From IMG/VR virus record IMGVR_UViG_3300045778_000157, positions 1-58,994 of that record: a stretch of 58,994 nucleotides of DNA. One strand, given 5' to 3'. Each line of letters opens with the position of its first letter. Positions within the stretch are counted from its first letter, which is position 1. Shown one piece after another: positions 16,709 to 24,653 of this stretch. Made by a program: the position numbers and the translations under genes. The notes under the pieces were generated by a model that saw nothing but the letters and a program-made list of their open reading frames with translations, made no database searches and was not told the origin of the DNA. The DNA is from a virus.

Positions 16709-17839
16709 TCAGGTGGCGGAGAACACGACCACCAGCGCGTGGCCGTAGGGCGCGCCCTTGACGACGGCCGAGCCGTAGAAAATGCCCACGAACTGCCCCT
16801 GCAACCCGGCGACGAGGCCAAGCTGGAAGATGCGCGGATTCTCGTCGCCGTTCGGGTTGACGTAGGGCAGTTCGATCAGCGACTCGCTCATGATGGCGCC
16901 GATGTGGACGAAGTTCGTCCCGACCGGAACGGCGACGCCCGGAACCAGAGCCTCGAACTGCGCGACGGTGTAGCCGCCGAAGCCGAAGGACGGGATGAAC
17001 GGATCGGAGACGATGGGCAGGACGCCCGCGACCGTCTGGAGCCCGTCAACCTGGACACCCGCGACGAAGGTGGTCTTGTTGAAGTGGTAGGCCGCGGCCT
17101 TGGCTTCCTGATCGATGAGGTCGGCCAGGAGGGTCGCGCAGAAGAAGATCGAGGGCTTCGACTTGAACTGCACGTTGGCGTGGATCTTGGCGACGGCGGT
17201 CTTCACGCCGTCGATGATGGAGGCGCCGCCGAGCTTGTTGATGGTGACGACGTTGCCGGACGCGGGCGAGGTGTTGCCCGTGACAAGCTGCTGGATGACG
17301 CCGACCCATTCGATCGTGGTCGGGGCGGCGAGGGAGGTGTCGCTGCCGAGCCAGAACATTTCGGCGTTCTTGACCGTGATGGCGGAGGCGATATCGGTGA
17401 TATCCTGCGCTTCCACCTTGGAGAAGTCGCCCTGCTGCGCCGTCACTTCGACGTCGAAGTGGGAGAAGTTGGACTGCGACGTGGTGGCCTTGATCATCGC
17501 GGCCCGTTCGACGCGGACGGGGCCGCTCGGGGTCGTGGTGATGTTGCGCGGATCGGTCGCGGTGGCCGTCGCGATGGCGATCTGTTCGAAGTAGCGGTGC
17601 GGGTGGCCCGTCGCCTTCTTATAGGCGCGCTGCTCCCTCAGGCGGGCGAGGGTCGGCGAGTCGCGGCGGACGACGTCGAGGATCTCGGCCTCGTACTTGT
17701 TGATTTCGATGGCGCCGTTGCCGAGGTAGTCGGCGGCGGCGGTGAGCTTGCCGTTGGCGCCGATGACGGCCTTGCCGGCGAACAGCTTGGAGACCTCGGA
17801 CGGGTCGTTGGGGTTGAATGCGCGGGCGTCGGTGGCCAT
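16709..17839 (-). CDS. Major capsid protein
   Basis: 376 aa from the ATG at 17839, which has AAGAGGAC about 10 bases upstream; an in-frame upstream extension has no such site. It follows the protease-scaffold gene and precedes the connectors. Sequence features: EAEILDVVRRDSPTLARLREQ near residue 50, repeated Thr/Ala-rich strands, and a C-terminal region ending GAPYGHALVVVFSAT. It is probably an HK97-fold capsid subunit; order and size are the main support. Confidence 0.82.
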   Translation of the reverse strand: MATDARAFNPNDPSEVSKLFAGKAVIGANGKLTAAADYLGNGAIEINKYEAEILDVVRRDSPTLARLREQRAYKKATGHPHRYFEQIAIATATATDPRNITTTPSGPVRVERAAMIKATTSQSNFSHFDVEVTAQQGDFSKVEAQDITDIASAITVKNAEMFWLGSDTSLAAPTTIEWVGVIQQLVTGNTSPASGNVVTINKLGGASIIDGVKTAVAKIHANVQFKSKPSIFFCATLLADLIDQEAKAAAYHFNKTTFVAGVQVDGLQTVAGVLPIVSDPFIPSFGFGGYTVAQFEALVPGVAVPVGTNFVHIGAIMSESLIELPYVNPNGDENPRIFQLGLVAGLQGQFVGIFYGSAVVKGAPYGHALVVVFSAT

Positions 17840-17923
17840 TGGTGTAAGTCCTCTTTCTCGCCCTACGGGCTTCCTGGGTTTCCCTCTCCGCCGCAAGGAC
17901 GACGGAGAGAATTCTTCGAACGA

Positions 17924-18643
17924 TCAGGCTTCAGCCTCGGCCTGGATGGCTTCGACGGCCTTCTCGATCTGTCGCTTGGCAGTGATACGCGCAGCCGGAT
18001 CGTTTGCACCAGCTTCCTTCAAGATGTTCGAAATCCGCTCGTCGGACAGTCCTGCCTTCGCCTCGTCCCGGGTGAACTTGAACTTGTCGAGAGCCGCCAT
18101 GAAGCCCGGGTTGAGGGTCTTGCGCTCGGGCTGCGGCGAGTGTTCGCGGACGCGGGCCGTCAGGTCGCCGATCTTGGTTTCGTAGGCCGAGATCTTGTCG
18201 GCGTGGTCCTTCTCGGCCTTCTCGGCGGCGGCGAGCTTGTCCGACAGTTCCTTGGTGGCGTCCTCGACGGCCTTGGCCGTCAGGGTCTTCACGTCCGCGT
18301 CGGCGGCGCGCAGCGGCCAGTCGTGGTCGCGGTGGATCTGCGGGAAAATGCCCGCCGCGCTCTGCGAACGCATGTCCTTGGCGAGGCCGCGGGCCAGCAC
18401 GGCGTGGCCGCGGGAGGCATGGGTGCCGACCCCGTCGCCTTCCATGGCGTCGGCGGCGGCTTCGAGCGCGATGGCGTGGGGTTCGACCTGCTTGGCGATC
18501 TTGTCGTTGGCTTCAAGCTTTTCGTCGGCCGCGGCCTTGAGGGTGGCGAGTTCGGCCTGAAGCGTCGTGGCCTGCGCCTGGAGGGCGGAGGTGGCGGCGG
18601 CGACCTGTTCGGCCACCAGCTTGGCGAGTTCGTCCTTGTCCAT
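17924..18643 (-). CDS. Predicted scaffold-only product from internal start
   Basis: 239 aa in the same frame as the protease-scaffold gene. ATG at 18643 with an AAGGA-type ribosome binding site. The product would hold only the coiled-coil scaffold, comparable to lambda Nu3 inside gene C. Inferred from the site and domain boundary. Confidence 0.5.
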   Translation of the reverse strand: MDKDELAKLVAEQVAAATSALQAQATTLQAELATLKAAADEKLEANDKIAKQVEPHAIALEAAADAMEGDGVGTHASRGHAVLARGLAKDMRSQSAAGIFPQIHRDHDWPLRAADADVKTLTAKAVEDATKELSDKLAAAEKAEKDHADKISAYETKIGDLTARVREHSPQPERKTLNPGFMAALDKFKFTRDEAKAGLSDERISNILKEAGANDPAARITAKRQIEKAVEAIQAEAEA

Positions 18644-19255
18644 GTCGAATACGTCCTTTTCTTCGGATGCCTTGAGCGAGGTTTTCTTGTAGGCCGCTGC
18701 CTTGGCCTTGAGGATGGCCGCGCCCATGAAGGTGAGTTCGGTGAGGTGGCGGACTCCGCCGACCATTTTGCTCTTCCAGTCCTGCGCCTCGAACGAGAAG
18801 CCGAGCGAGTCCTGCAAGCCCTTGACGGCCTCGGCCACCTTCGGGAAGTCCGAGGCGTAGATGAAGCCGCGAATGCGGTAGTCGTCGCCGTCCACGAAGC
18901 CTTCCGTGATCACGCCGACCTTGCGTTGCGCGTCGTGGTCGGCGAGTCCCGCCGCGACGTTCACGCCCATGCCGAGCAAGGACGCGGTGGCCGCTTCGGC
19001 GACGGCCTTGGAGATCAGGACGCGCTTGCCGCCGGAGCCTCCGGGCGCGCCCTCGGACGGGGTGCCGACCTTGAACAGCACACCCTCGAACGGCATCCGG
19101 TTGGGATGGTTCGCCACGTCTGGCAGTTCGATGGCCATGGCTTCGAGGGAGGACTCCCCGGACTCCACGGCCTCGCCGCCGACGACAGGCGCGCCCGAAT
19201 CGGCGAGGTCGCCTTCGGGAACGGTGTCGAGAGGATCGGTATGCCTGTTCTTCAT
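17924..19255 (-). CDS. Prohead protease fused to scaffold
   Basis: 443 aa. The N-terminal ~200 residues are protease-like: AAGLADHDAQRKVGVITEG (His in an A-D-H-D motif, near residue 105) and SLGFSFEAQDW (Ser near 150), as in phage maturation proteases. From about residue 205 (MDKDELAKLVAEQ) the sequence is a long coiled-coil-rich scaffold, ending in an Ala/Glu-rich helix. An internal ATG at 18643 has AAAAGGAC ten bases upstream, so a separate scaffold product is likely. It lies directly before the capsid gene. Confidence 0.82.
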   Translation of the reverse strand: MKNRHTDPLDTVPEGDLADSGAPVVGGEAVESGESSLEAMAIELPDVANHPNRMPFEGVLFKVGTPSEGAPGGSGGKRVLISKAVAEAATASLLGMGVNVAAGLADHDAQRKVGVITEGFVDGDDYRIRGFIYASDFPKVAEAVKGLQDSLGFSFEAQDWKSKMVGGVRHLTELTFMGAAILKAKAAAYKKTSLKASEEKDVFDMDKDELAKLVAEQVAAATSALQAQATTLQAELATLKAAADEKLEANDKIAKQVEPHAIALEAAADAMEGDGVGTHASRGHAVLARGLAKDMRSQSAAGIFPQIHRDHDWPLRAADADVKTLTAKAVEDATKELSDKLAAAEKAEKDHADKISAYETKIGDLTARVREHSPQPERKTLNPGFMAALDKFKFTRDEAKAGLSDERISNILKEAGANDPAARITAKRQIEKAVEAIQAEAEA

Positions 19256-19323
19256 GCGGAAACCCTAACTGGAAGTTTCACGGGCGTAAATCACGCGGGG
19301 GGATGTTGCCCCCGCGCCGTTCG

Positions 19324-19611
19324 TCAGATGGCCGCTTCGAGGCGGGTGAGGTAGTCCACCACGGCCTTGGAGGTTGCCATGCCCTTGGCGAGGTCGATCA
19401 CCGTCCGCACGTCGTTGAGCGCGGAGTGGATGTGGTTGAGCGCGCCGTTCTCCGCCTGGGTGATGGCCCCCGAGGACAGGAGGTTGAGGACGGCTCCCCG
19501 GGCCGTCGCGGGCTGCTTAGGCGCCTGAGTCGCCGTCGTCGCCGCCGTCGTCGCCGGATTTGCCGCGCTTGCCTTTGCCGCCGCTTTTGTCGTCTGTGTC
19601 TCGTCCGCCAT
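19324..19611 (-). CDS. Small protein overlapping the portal 3' end
   Basis: 95 aa. The N-terminal third is Ala/Thr/Gln-rich and disordered; the rest forms helices (GAVLNLLSSGAITQAENGALNHIHSALNDV). The start has AAGAAAGG at good spacing inside the end of the portal gene, with which it overlaps by 95 bp in another frame. It may be a head assembly accessory protein. Function unknown. Confidence 0.7.
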   Translation of the reverse strand: MADETQTTKAAAKASAANPATTAATTATQAPKQPATARGAVLNLLSSGAITQAENGALNHIHSALNDVRTVIDLAKGMATSKAVVDYLTRLEAAI

Positions 19612-20974
19612 TTTGTGTGCCTTTCTTGGGTTTCGCCTTGGACGGCTTCTTTCCGCCGCCGTCCGAGAGGTTCTCGTCGTCCACGACAGCCGCCCCTCGG
19701 GCCGCTTGCATGGCGATCTGAATGTCCGCGTAGGTGAGGTCGCAGATGGGGTTGTCGCTCGGCGCGAGGCCCATGCGCTGCCTCTGTTCGTTCGACGTCA
19801 GGACGTTGCCCTCGTAGAGCGCGGTGAAGATCTTCGCCACCACCTCGTCGATGAGTTCCAGCCCCTTGAAGCGGAACCGCAGCGAGTAGAACCCGAACTT
19901 GCGGTGCAGCACCTCGCGCGTGAAGTGCTCCGCGAACAGCTGCGCCGTGGGAACGATGGTCTGCACCCAGTCGCGCTGAAAGGCGACCTCGGCGGTGGCG
20001 CGGTTCACGTCCGCCTCGACGGAGAGGTTCATCGCCGACATGCCGAAAGAGGCCGCGATGACGCGGATCAGCATCGTCATCCACTTGAGATAGAGGGCCG
20101 CGTCTCCGCCCGGGAACAGCCGCTGCACCTTCACGCCGCCGTCCTTGCCGCCGCCGGGGAAGCCGAGGATCGGGATGGTGCCGGTGCCCTCGATCATGTC
20201 GATCCAGTATTTCCGCATCGCGGAAACCGTCTGTTCGTCCACGTCGCCGAGGTCGATCATCACCTCGGGGCGTTGGTTGCTCGTCACCTTGCCCGCGTAT
20301 TCCATCGCGCCGACGAGGCGGGCGATGTTGTCGAAGGCGATCTCCATCCACGACTTGCCGTAGCACGTCGCGGCGGACGGGTTCGGGCGGATGTAGACGA
20401 GTTCGTCGTTCCGCATGATCACGTCGTCGTCCGACGAGCCGACGTAGGGCGAGGACTGCACGGACTGCGCGTAGCGCGGCGAATCGGGGCGCCCGTCCCA
20501 TCCGGGATAGATTTTGATGGAGGTGGATTCGACGGGGAACATCCACAGCGGGCGCATGTCGTCGCCCGACGCCTGGAGTTCGATGCAAGCCGCCGAAATG
20601 CAGTATTCCTCAACGCATTGTTCGAGCAACAGCCGGAAGCTGTCGTCGTTGTTCGGGTGGTTGAAACACCACGTCGCGACCTCCATCTGGCGCGCCAGTT
20701 CCGAGTTCTCGTCCACGCCGTCGATGGGGGAGATTTCCCATTCCAGCATCGCGATGGGGTTCTTTATGGCGTTGATCGCGGCCCGCGCCATCGGGTGATG
20801 GCTGAAGTTGCGGAGGTTGCGCGGAGTCGCCTTCGGGAACGGCTTCTTGGTGTTGCCCCGCCCGCCGCCGCCGATGCGGAAGATCGCTGGATACGGCACG
20901 GTCTCGCGCTGCGGCGTGGCGGGTTTTCTCCCGCGCTTGGCCGGCTTCTTCGCGTCCTGATTTTTGGAGGCCAT
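19517..20974 (-). CDS. Portal protein
   Basis: 485 aa, lying between terminase and the protease-scaffold. The N-terminal portion has FSHHPMARAAINAIKNPIAMLEWEI, typical of portal clip/stem entry regions. Then come LLEQCVEEYCISAACIELQ, Y-G-K-S-W-M-E-I-A and F-G-M-S-A-M-N-L-S, patterns common in HK97-type portals. The last ~45 residues are a highly charged, Gly/Lys/Asp-rich disordered tail overlapping the next gene. It forms the dodecameric DNA channel and terminase docking site. Confidence 0.82.
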   Translation of the reverse strand: MASKNQDAKKPAKRGRKPATPQRETVPYPAIFRIGGGGRGNTKKPFPKATPRNLRNFSHHPMARAAINAIKNPIAMLEWEISPIDGVDENSELARQMEVATWCFNHPNNDDSFRLLLEQCVEEYCISAACIELQASGDDMRPLWMFPVESTSIKIYPGWDGRPDSPRYAQSVQSSPYVGSSDDDVIMRNDELVYIRPNPSAATCYGKSWMEIAFDNIARLVGAMEYAGKVTSNQRPEVMIDLGDVDEQTVSAMRKYWIDMIEGTGTIPILGFPGGGKDGGVKVQRLFPGGDAALYLKWMTMLIRVIAASFGMSAMNLSVEADVNRATAEVAFQRDWVQTIVPTAQLFAEHFTREVLHRKFGFYSLRFRFKGLELIDEVVAKIFTALYEGNVLTSNEQRQRMGLAPSDNPICDLTYADIQIAMQAARGAAVVDDENLSDGGGKKPSKAKPKKGTQNGGRDTDDKSGGKGKRGKSGDDGGDDGDSGA

Positions 20975-20980
20975 GAGGGG

Positions 20981-22384
20981 TCACTTCACCGTCGAGAGAA
21001 TCAGCTTGCGCGGGCGCATCGTCGAGAGCCTGTGGAAGGATTCGGACGTCGCATCTACGGCGTCATCATGCTTTGCCTCGGGAAAAGCTTCAAGGGCGGC
21101 TATCCATGCCGCGTTCCACGGCCCGCGCAGCACCAGCACGTTGCCGTGTTCCGCCTGGGCGGAGAAGCCCTGGAAGCGCGTCACCTTGTCGCCCTGCCCC
21201 GACATGACGCGGAAGCGCACGTTGAAGCCCGCGAGTTCGCGGGAATATTCCACCACCTGTCCCTTGCCGGCCTGTCCCGGATCCTGCGGGATGGAGATCA
21301 TCACCTCGTGGCCGTCGTATTCGGCGGTGGCCTTCACCTCGGCCATCACCCCTGCGGGCGTGTCGCGACAGGCCACGGCGTCCACCACGACATACTGCCC
21401 GTTGGTGAGACGGCCCATGAGGACGCCCCACGTCCAGTCGGGGTCGTTGTTCTCGGTCTTCGGCGTGGCCGCGAGATCCCATCCGCGACACCACTCCACC
21501 ACGTCGGCGGGGATCACGTCGATGAACTTCACCCAGCTGCGCTTGAACAGGAGTCCGGCGGCGGCGCGGATCTTCCAGTTGCCGTCCAACATGCGGCCCC
21601 TGTTCACCGCGTCCATCGACAGGAGGTTGGCCTTGTATTGCGGGTTGTTCTTCAACAGGGCCGGATTGTCGGACAGCTTCGACGGGATGAACGTCACCGA
21701 GAGGATCATGTCCTTGGTGTATTCGGGGAACCTTTCGATGAGTTCGCGCTTGGTGTCGGCCCACACGATCTGTTCGCCATTCACGCGCACGAAGTAGCGG
21801 ATCCTGCCGCCGCGCTCGGGGATGGCGTAGCCGTCATCGTCGATCCACCACGCGATGAACTCGGCCACCCAGCTGTCCGCGTCGGGGTTGCACGTGGCGC
21901 GCACGTAGGGCTTGACGGGGCAAGCCGCCGTCCTGTTGCGGGCCAGAAGGTAGAAGAACGCGTAGCGGGAAAAGTGAGTCAATTCGTCGAAGCACAGGAG
22001 AACGATCTGTGAGCCCTGCCAGTCGTCCAGGGCGTTGTCGTGCTCGACGTGGCCGAACTGGATCTTGGCTCCGCCCCTGTCGGGGTCGCCCCACTTCCAC
22101 TCCATCTGCGGCGTCTGCACGAAAGCACCGCCGGTCTGCGGGTAGAGCGAGCGCGAGACGTCGACGATGGACCCCGGCTTCCGCGCGTCCTGCAAGGTGC
22201 GGCGGAAGATCACCGCGTTGAAGTAGGGCTTGGAGATCCGCCGGAGGCACTCCAGCAACAGGCCGTAGGACTTCCCGCCCCCGGCGGCACCGCCGTAGAT
22301 GACGATATCGGCGCGGCTCTCCAGGAACAGCGTCTGTTGCCCCGCCTGGGGCGTCAGGGGCTGCACGATTGGAACGGGGGCCAT
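20981..22384 (-). CDS. terL: Terminase large subunit
   Basis: 467 aa. Walker A GGAAGGGKS at residues 31-39, Walker B IVLLCFDE near 130, and a C-terminal nuclease with RGWDLAATPK near 290 and HDDAVDATS near 445. These are the ATPase motor and RNase H-like nuclease of DNA packaging. The start is one base after the stop of a tiny membrane protein gene and next to the small subunit, a standard arrangement. The packaging type (headful or cohesive) cannot be told from the sequence, although the overlap of the ends without a unique boundary favours headful. Confidence 0.93.
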   Translation of the reverse strand: MAPVPIVQPLTPQAGQQTLFLESRADIVIYGGAAGGGKSYGLLLECLRRISKPYFNAVIFRRTLQDARKPGSIVDVSRSLYPQTGGAFVQTPQMEWKWGDPDRGGAKIQFGHVEHDNALDDWQGSQIVLLCFDELTHFSRYAFFYLLARNRTAACPVKPYVRATCNPDADSWVAEFIAWWIDDDGYAIPERGGRIRYFVRVNGEQIVWADTKRELIERFPEYTKDMILSVTFIPSKLSDNPALLKNNPQYKANLLSMDAVNRGRMLDGNWKIRAAAGLLFKRSWVKFIDVIPADVVEWCRGWDLAATPKTENNDPDWTWGVLMGRLTNGQYVVVDAVACRDTPAGVMAEVKATAEYDGHEVMISIPQDPGQAGKGQVVEYSRELAGFNVRFRVMSGQGDKVTRFQGFSAQAEHGNVLVLRGPWNAAWIAALEAFPEAKHDDAVDATSESFHRLSTMRPRKLILSTVK

Positions 22385-22385
22385 G

Positions 22386-22502
22386 TCAGTCCTCCGCGTC
22401 GTCCTCGCGGCGCTGGGGGCGCGTGTGGAAGTCCACCCACAGGCCTATTCCGCACCACGCGAGGGCCAGCAGGATGATGGCGAGTGAAGCGGCCTCTTTC
22501 AT
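22386..22502 (-). CDS. Tiny single-span membrane protein between terminase genes
   Basis: 38 aa. One transmembrane helix (A-S-L-A-I-I-L-L-A-L-A-W-C-G-I-G-L-W-V near residues 5-23) then a charged tail. Coupled to terS by ATGA and one base from terL. Too short for a firm call, but the coupling supports translation. Role unknown. Confidence 0.6.
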   Translation of the reverse strand: MKEAASLAIILLALAWCGIGLWVDFHTRPQRREDDAED

Positions 22503-23005
22503 TCGTCCTCCTCCCCGTTCGATTCGTCGTCGCGCCCGTTCGAGGGCAGGATCACAACCGCCGTCTGGTGCAGGGGCAGCGGCGCGCCGTCCGCGCCCGT
22601 GTGCTCGTTGCGCGTCGTCTCCTTCCAGCCCATGCGGGTCTTGGCGTAGAAGATCGCGGCCTGGACCGTTCCCTTGCCGTTTTTCTTGTCGGAGGCGATG
22701 CGGATGATGTTCGCGCCCACCGCCGTGTCGCACTTGGCCTTGCCGAGCCGGATCTCCTTGGCGAAGTGCTTCTTGAACGTCGGGAGCGACACCCCGATGA
22801 TTTCGGCGACCTCTTCCTGCGAGACGGAGCCGAGCGACACCATGAGTTCCACCTGGCGCCGCTGATCGTCGGACGGCGCGAACGCCCTGCCCCTGCCCAT
22901 GCCCGGAGGGTGCTTGCCCTTCACGGGCGCGACCGCGGGCTTGGGGTAACGCTTGCGCGCCCGCTTCGCCGGGTCTTCCGCCAGGTATTCGTCCTCGTCA
23001 GCCAT
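22499..23005 (-). CDS. terS: Terminase small subunit
   Basis: 168 aa. After a basic N-terminus it has a helix-turn-helix (QVELMVSLGSVSQEEVAEIIGVSLPTFKKHF, about residues 52-80), typical of small terminase DNA-recognition domains, followed by a helical oligomerisation segment with K-T-R-M-G-W. It is first in the late operon and directly upstream of terL. Confidence 0.85.
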   Translation of the reverse strand: MADEDEYLAEDPAKRARKRYPKPAVAPVKGKHPPGMGRGRAFAPSDDQRRQVELMVSLGSVSQEEVAEIIGVSLPTFKKHFAKEIRLGKAKCDTAVGANIIRIASDKKNGKGTVQAAIFYAKTRMGWKETTRNEHTGADGAPLPLHQTAVVILPSNGRDDESNGEEDE

Positions 23006-23033
23006 CCGCCTCGTCCATGAATCGACGTGGCGA

Positions 23034-23062
23034 TCCTAGCCTCGCCGAAGAGGCTGGCGCAA
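23034..23062 (-). promoter_or_regulatory. Probable late promoter
   Basis: TTGCGC (23062-23057), 17-bp spacer, TAGGAT (23039-23034), about 30 bp before the small terminase start. A GANTC site lies at 23019-23023 near the predicted transcription start, and the spacer holds an AGCCTC/GAGGCT inverted repeat. This would drive the whole late operon. Confidence 0.5.
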
Positions 23063-23253
23063 CTTTTCCGCCGATGATGGGGAAGCGGGAGACTGCCGAC
23101 GATGAAGCATCATTCATCAATCGAACCTAACTCGACCACACCACGGTTCTGCCACGGCGCAGAAAACGATGCAAGCCGACCCGGCGCCGCCGCTCGGCGC
23201 GCCTGTTTCTTTCGTCAGAAAGAAACAGAATACTACTGTGACTCTTAAGAGCA

Positions 23254-23350
23254 ATGCGTCCGCATACGCCCATGCGAGTCATATCAAACACTTGCGCGGT
23301 CGTATCGACGCCCTATCGAGGCTCTATCGGCCTCCTATCCACCTTTTATC
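23254..23350. repeat. Composite iteron element, copy A
   Basis: ATGCGTCCGCAT (23254-23265), exactly 30 bp, then five tandem 11-bp units ending in TATC (23296-23350). Units have the form N7-TATC and repeat once per DNA helical turn. The same arrangement recurs at copies B and C. Confidence 0.75.
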
Positions 23351-23398
23351 ACACTTTCGCCACAATCCGACGCGGAAAACAGGCCTCATGCGTCGGCA

Positions 23399-23506
23399 AT
23401 GCGTCCGCATTAAATCCGCAATGCGTCCGCATGAACCATGTGCAGCGATATCAATTATATGGGCGGTTGTATCGGCGTCCTATCGCGATTCTTTCCGCCT
23501 CCTATC
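23399..23506. repeat. Composite iteron element, copy B
   Basis: ATGCGTCCGCAT twice (23399-23410 and 23421-23432), exactly 30 bp after the second, then four tandem 11-bp units (23463-23506) of which three end in TATC and one in TTTC. The 30-bp gap shares ATATCAA at the same offset as copy A. An AT-rich stretch follows at about 23520-23560. Confidence 0.75.
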
Positions 23507-23629
23507 CATTCTTGGGAACCTTGATCGATATTTCTTTTGAACTTGTATCAAATAGGTTGCCAAGACGGCAAGAAAAAGCCGCCCGGACCTTTCGGCGCGG
23601 ACGGCGTGTGAGTCGTTGTGGGAAGAATC

Positions 23630-23869
23630 CTACTTGGCGGACAGGAAGTGCTCCACCGCTGCGGCGGTGAGGTGCGCCACGGCGTCCTTCAGGGAGACGT
23701 CGTCGGTGATGCGGCCAGTCGCCGCCATCTTGGCGAGGCCCTGGGCGATCAGCTTGCCGAACATGTCCACGCCGTCGTCGGAGATCCTCCCCTCGGCGGT
23801 GGAGAAGCGGCGGGGAAGCGGGTTGGCGAATTCGAGGCCGCCGTCGTCGGCGAGGTAGATGTTCTGCAT
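23630..23869 (-). CDS. Small hypothetical protein
   Basis: 79 aa (MQNIYLADDGGLEFANPLPRRF...). The second half is helical and Ala-rich with D-A-V-A-H-L-T-A-A-A-V-E-H. A promoter-like sequence lies 45-75 bp upstream. It stands alone, the last of the leftward accessory genes. Not recognised. Confidence 0.65.
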   Translation of the reverse strand: MQNIYLADDGGLEFANPLPRRFSTAEGRISDDGVDMFGKLIAQGLAKMAATGRITDDVSLKDAVAHLTAAAVEHFLSAK

Positions 23870-23914
23870 GGCTGTAACTCCCTGTTCGCGGCCCCTTGGA
23901 AGGCCGATGTAGGG

Positions 23915-23943
23915 AGTTTAATAACTGTTGCCGCAAGAATCAA
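23915..23943 (-). promoter_or_regulatory. Probable promoter for the 23630-23869 gene
   Basis: TTGATT, 17 bp, TAAACT on the minus strand. The spacer includes CAACAGTTAT, also present at 44747-44756 and, inverted, at 47042-47052. GANTC sites are at 23937-23941 and 23950-23954. Confidence 0.45.
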
Positions 23944-24116
23944 CGGGTCGATTCGATCTTTATTTCGGTATGCCGCACTATGAAGTCGGCGACGGCCTCC
24001 ACGTCCACCGGAAGGCCGCAGGAAGCCCACAGGCGCAGAGCCTTCATGTAGTGCGGGAGCCACCACGGCATCGTGATGGTGGCCTCAATCCCCGCGTAGT
24101 TGCTCCGGCTCGTCAT
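23940..24116 (-). CDS. Small hypothetical protein
   Basis: 58 aa from the ATG at 24116. It contains MPWWLPHYMKALRLWASCGLPVDVEAVADFIVRH, which looks like a folded helical segment. It is in a string of small leftward genes. No family recognised. Confidence 0.6.
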   Translation of the reverse strand: MTSRSNYAGIEATITMPWWLPHYMKALRLWASCGLPVDVEAVADFIVRHTEIKIESTR

Positions 24117-24234
24117 CGTTCCTCGCCTTTCGGGCCTTGCGCTTGCGGACCGCCCGAGCAAGCTTGGCTTCCTTGTGACGCTTCGGGCGGACGACTGCAA
24201 GGCGCCGCTGGTGAATGGGTTTCCAGTTGCCCAA
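24085..24234 (-). CDS. Possible small basic protein with TTG start
   Basis: 49 codons from a TTG at 24234 with AGGTGAGG just upstream, overlapping the next gene by 32 bp. The peptide is strongly basic in the middle (RPKRHKEAKLARAVRKRKARKA) and acidic at the end, a pattern more natural than the other frames. Low confidence because of the start codon. Confidence 0.3.
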   Translation of the reverse strand: MGNWKPIHQRRLAVVRPKRHKEAKLARAVRKRKARKARNDDEPEQLRGD

Positions 24235-24237
24235 GCC

Positions 24238-24486
24238 TCACCTGTCGAACAGGCGCGGGTCGCCGTTCGGGTTCGAGTTCTCCAGCACATCGGCGCGGGC
24301 CTGTTGCAGCATGACGATCACGGCAAGGGCCTCGTCGGGCGTCAGGGTGTAGCAGCCCTTGAACGCCCCCACGAAGTCGATGGAGCCGCACAGCGTCCCG
24401 CTGGCGTGGAACGGGCCGAACTCCGTCGCGGCGGAGAACGTCCTGGCGTCGTAGAGGCGCGGGCGAAGGTGGACGACTTCCGACAT
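24238..24486 (-). CDS. Hypothetical protein
   Basis: 82 aa from the ATG at 24486, two bases after the upstream stop; a TTG six bases further up is possible. The sequence (SEVVHLRPRLYDARTFSAATEFGPFHASG, then YTLTPDEALAVIVMLQQARADV) looks like a small folded domain with a C-terminal helix. Not recognised. Confidence 0.65.
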   Translation of the reverse strand: MSEVVHLRPRLYDARTFSAATEFGPFHASGTLCGSIDFVGAFKGCYTLTPDEALAVIVMLQQARADVLENSNPNGDPRLFDR

Positions 24487-24488
24487 GT

Positions 24489-24653
24489 TCAACGCTCCAG
24501 TGACGCGACGGCGTGGATCAGTTCCTCGTCCACGGCCTCGTGGGCCGCCGTGGCTTCCGTGAATTCGCGGATGCGCCGCTTCATGTCCTCGGTCGCCTGG
24601 CGGACGACATCCGCCTGTTGCGCCTGCTTGCGCGCTTCGAGTTCGTCCGTCAT
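24489..24653 (-). CDS. Small coiled-coil-like protein
   Basis: 54 aa, rich in Glu, Ala and Arg, predicted helical throughout (DELEARKQAQQADVVRQATED). Start coupled by ATGA to the DNA methyltransferase stop. It may assist or regulate the methyltransferase, but that is only inferred from position. Confidence 0.6.
   Translation of the reverse strand: MTDELEARKQAQQADVVRQATEDMKRRIREFTEATAAHEAVDEELIHAVASLER

Larger units (their letters stand above)
23006..23629. other. Non-coding control region, 624 bp
   Basis: No convincing gene on either strand: open frames here have no supporting site and their peptides have no phage-like pattern. The region is more AT-rich than its surroundings. It holds the probable late promoter (23034-23062), an inverted repeat GATGAA/TTCATC at 23101-23118, and two copies of a composite palindrome-iteron element (23254-23350 and 23399-23506). 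It looks like an origin or regulatory locus. Confidence 0.7.

Noticed and set aside
16739-22012. Very long open frames on the plus strand (up to 871 codons) opposite capsid, portal and terminase genes
   Set aside because: They are antisense shadows caused by GC-rich third codon positions. Their peptides are Arg/Gly/Val-rich without domains, and the minus-strand genes are clear.
23254-23432. The ATGCGTCCGCAT repeats as a CRISPR array
   Set aside because: Repeats are only 12 bp, irregularly spaced, and belong with the iteron arrays; no cas genes in the window.
23240-23510. Pseudogene copy of the DUF1376 initiator
   Set aside because: Only the palindrome and iterons are shared. Flanking sequence does not align to the initiator, and stops interrupt every frame.
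23169-23670. Plus-strand open frames across the non-coding region
   Set aside because: No ribosome site, no domain, and the repeats dominate the peptide. The region looks regulatory.
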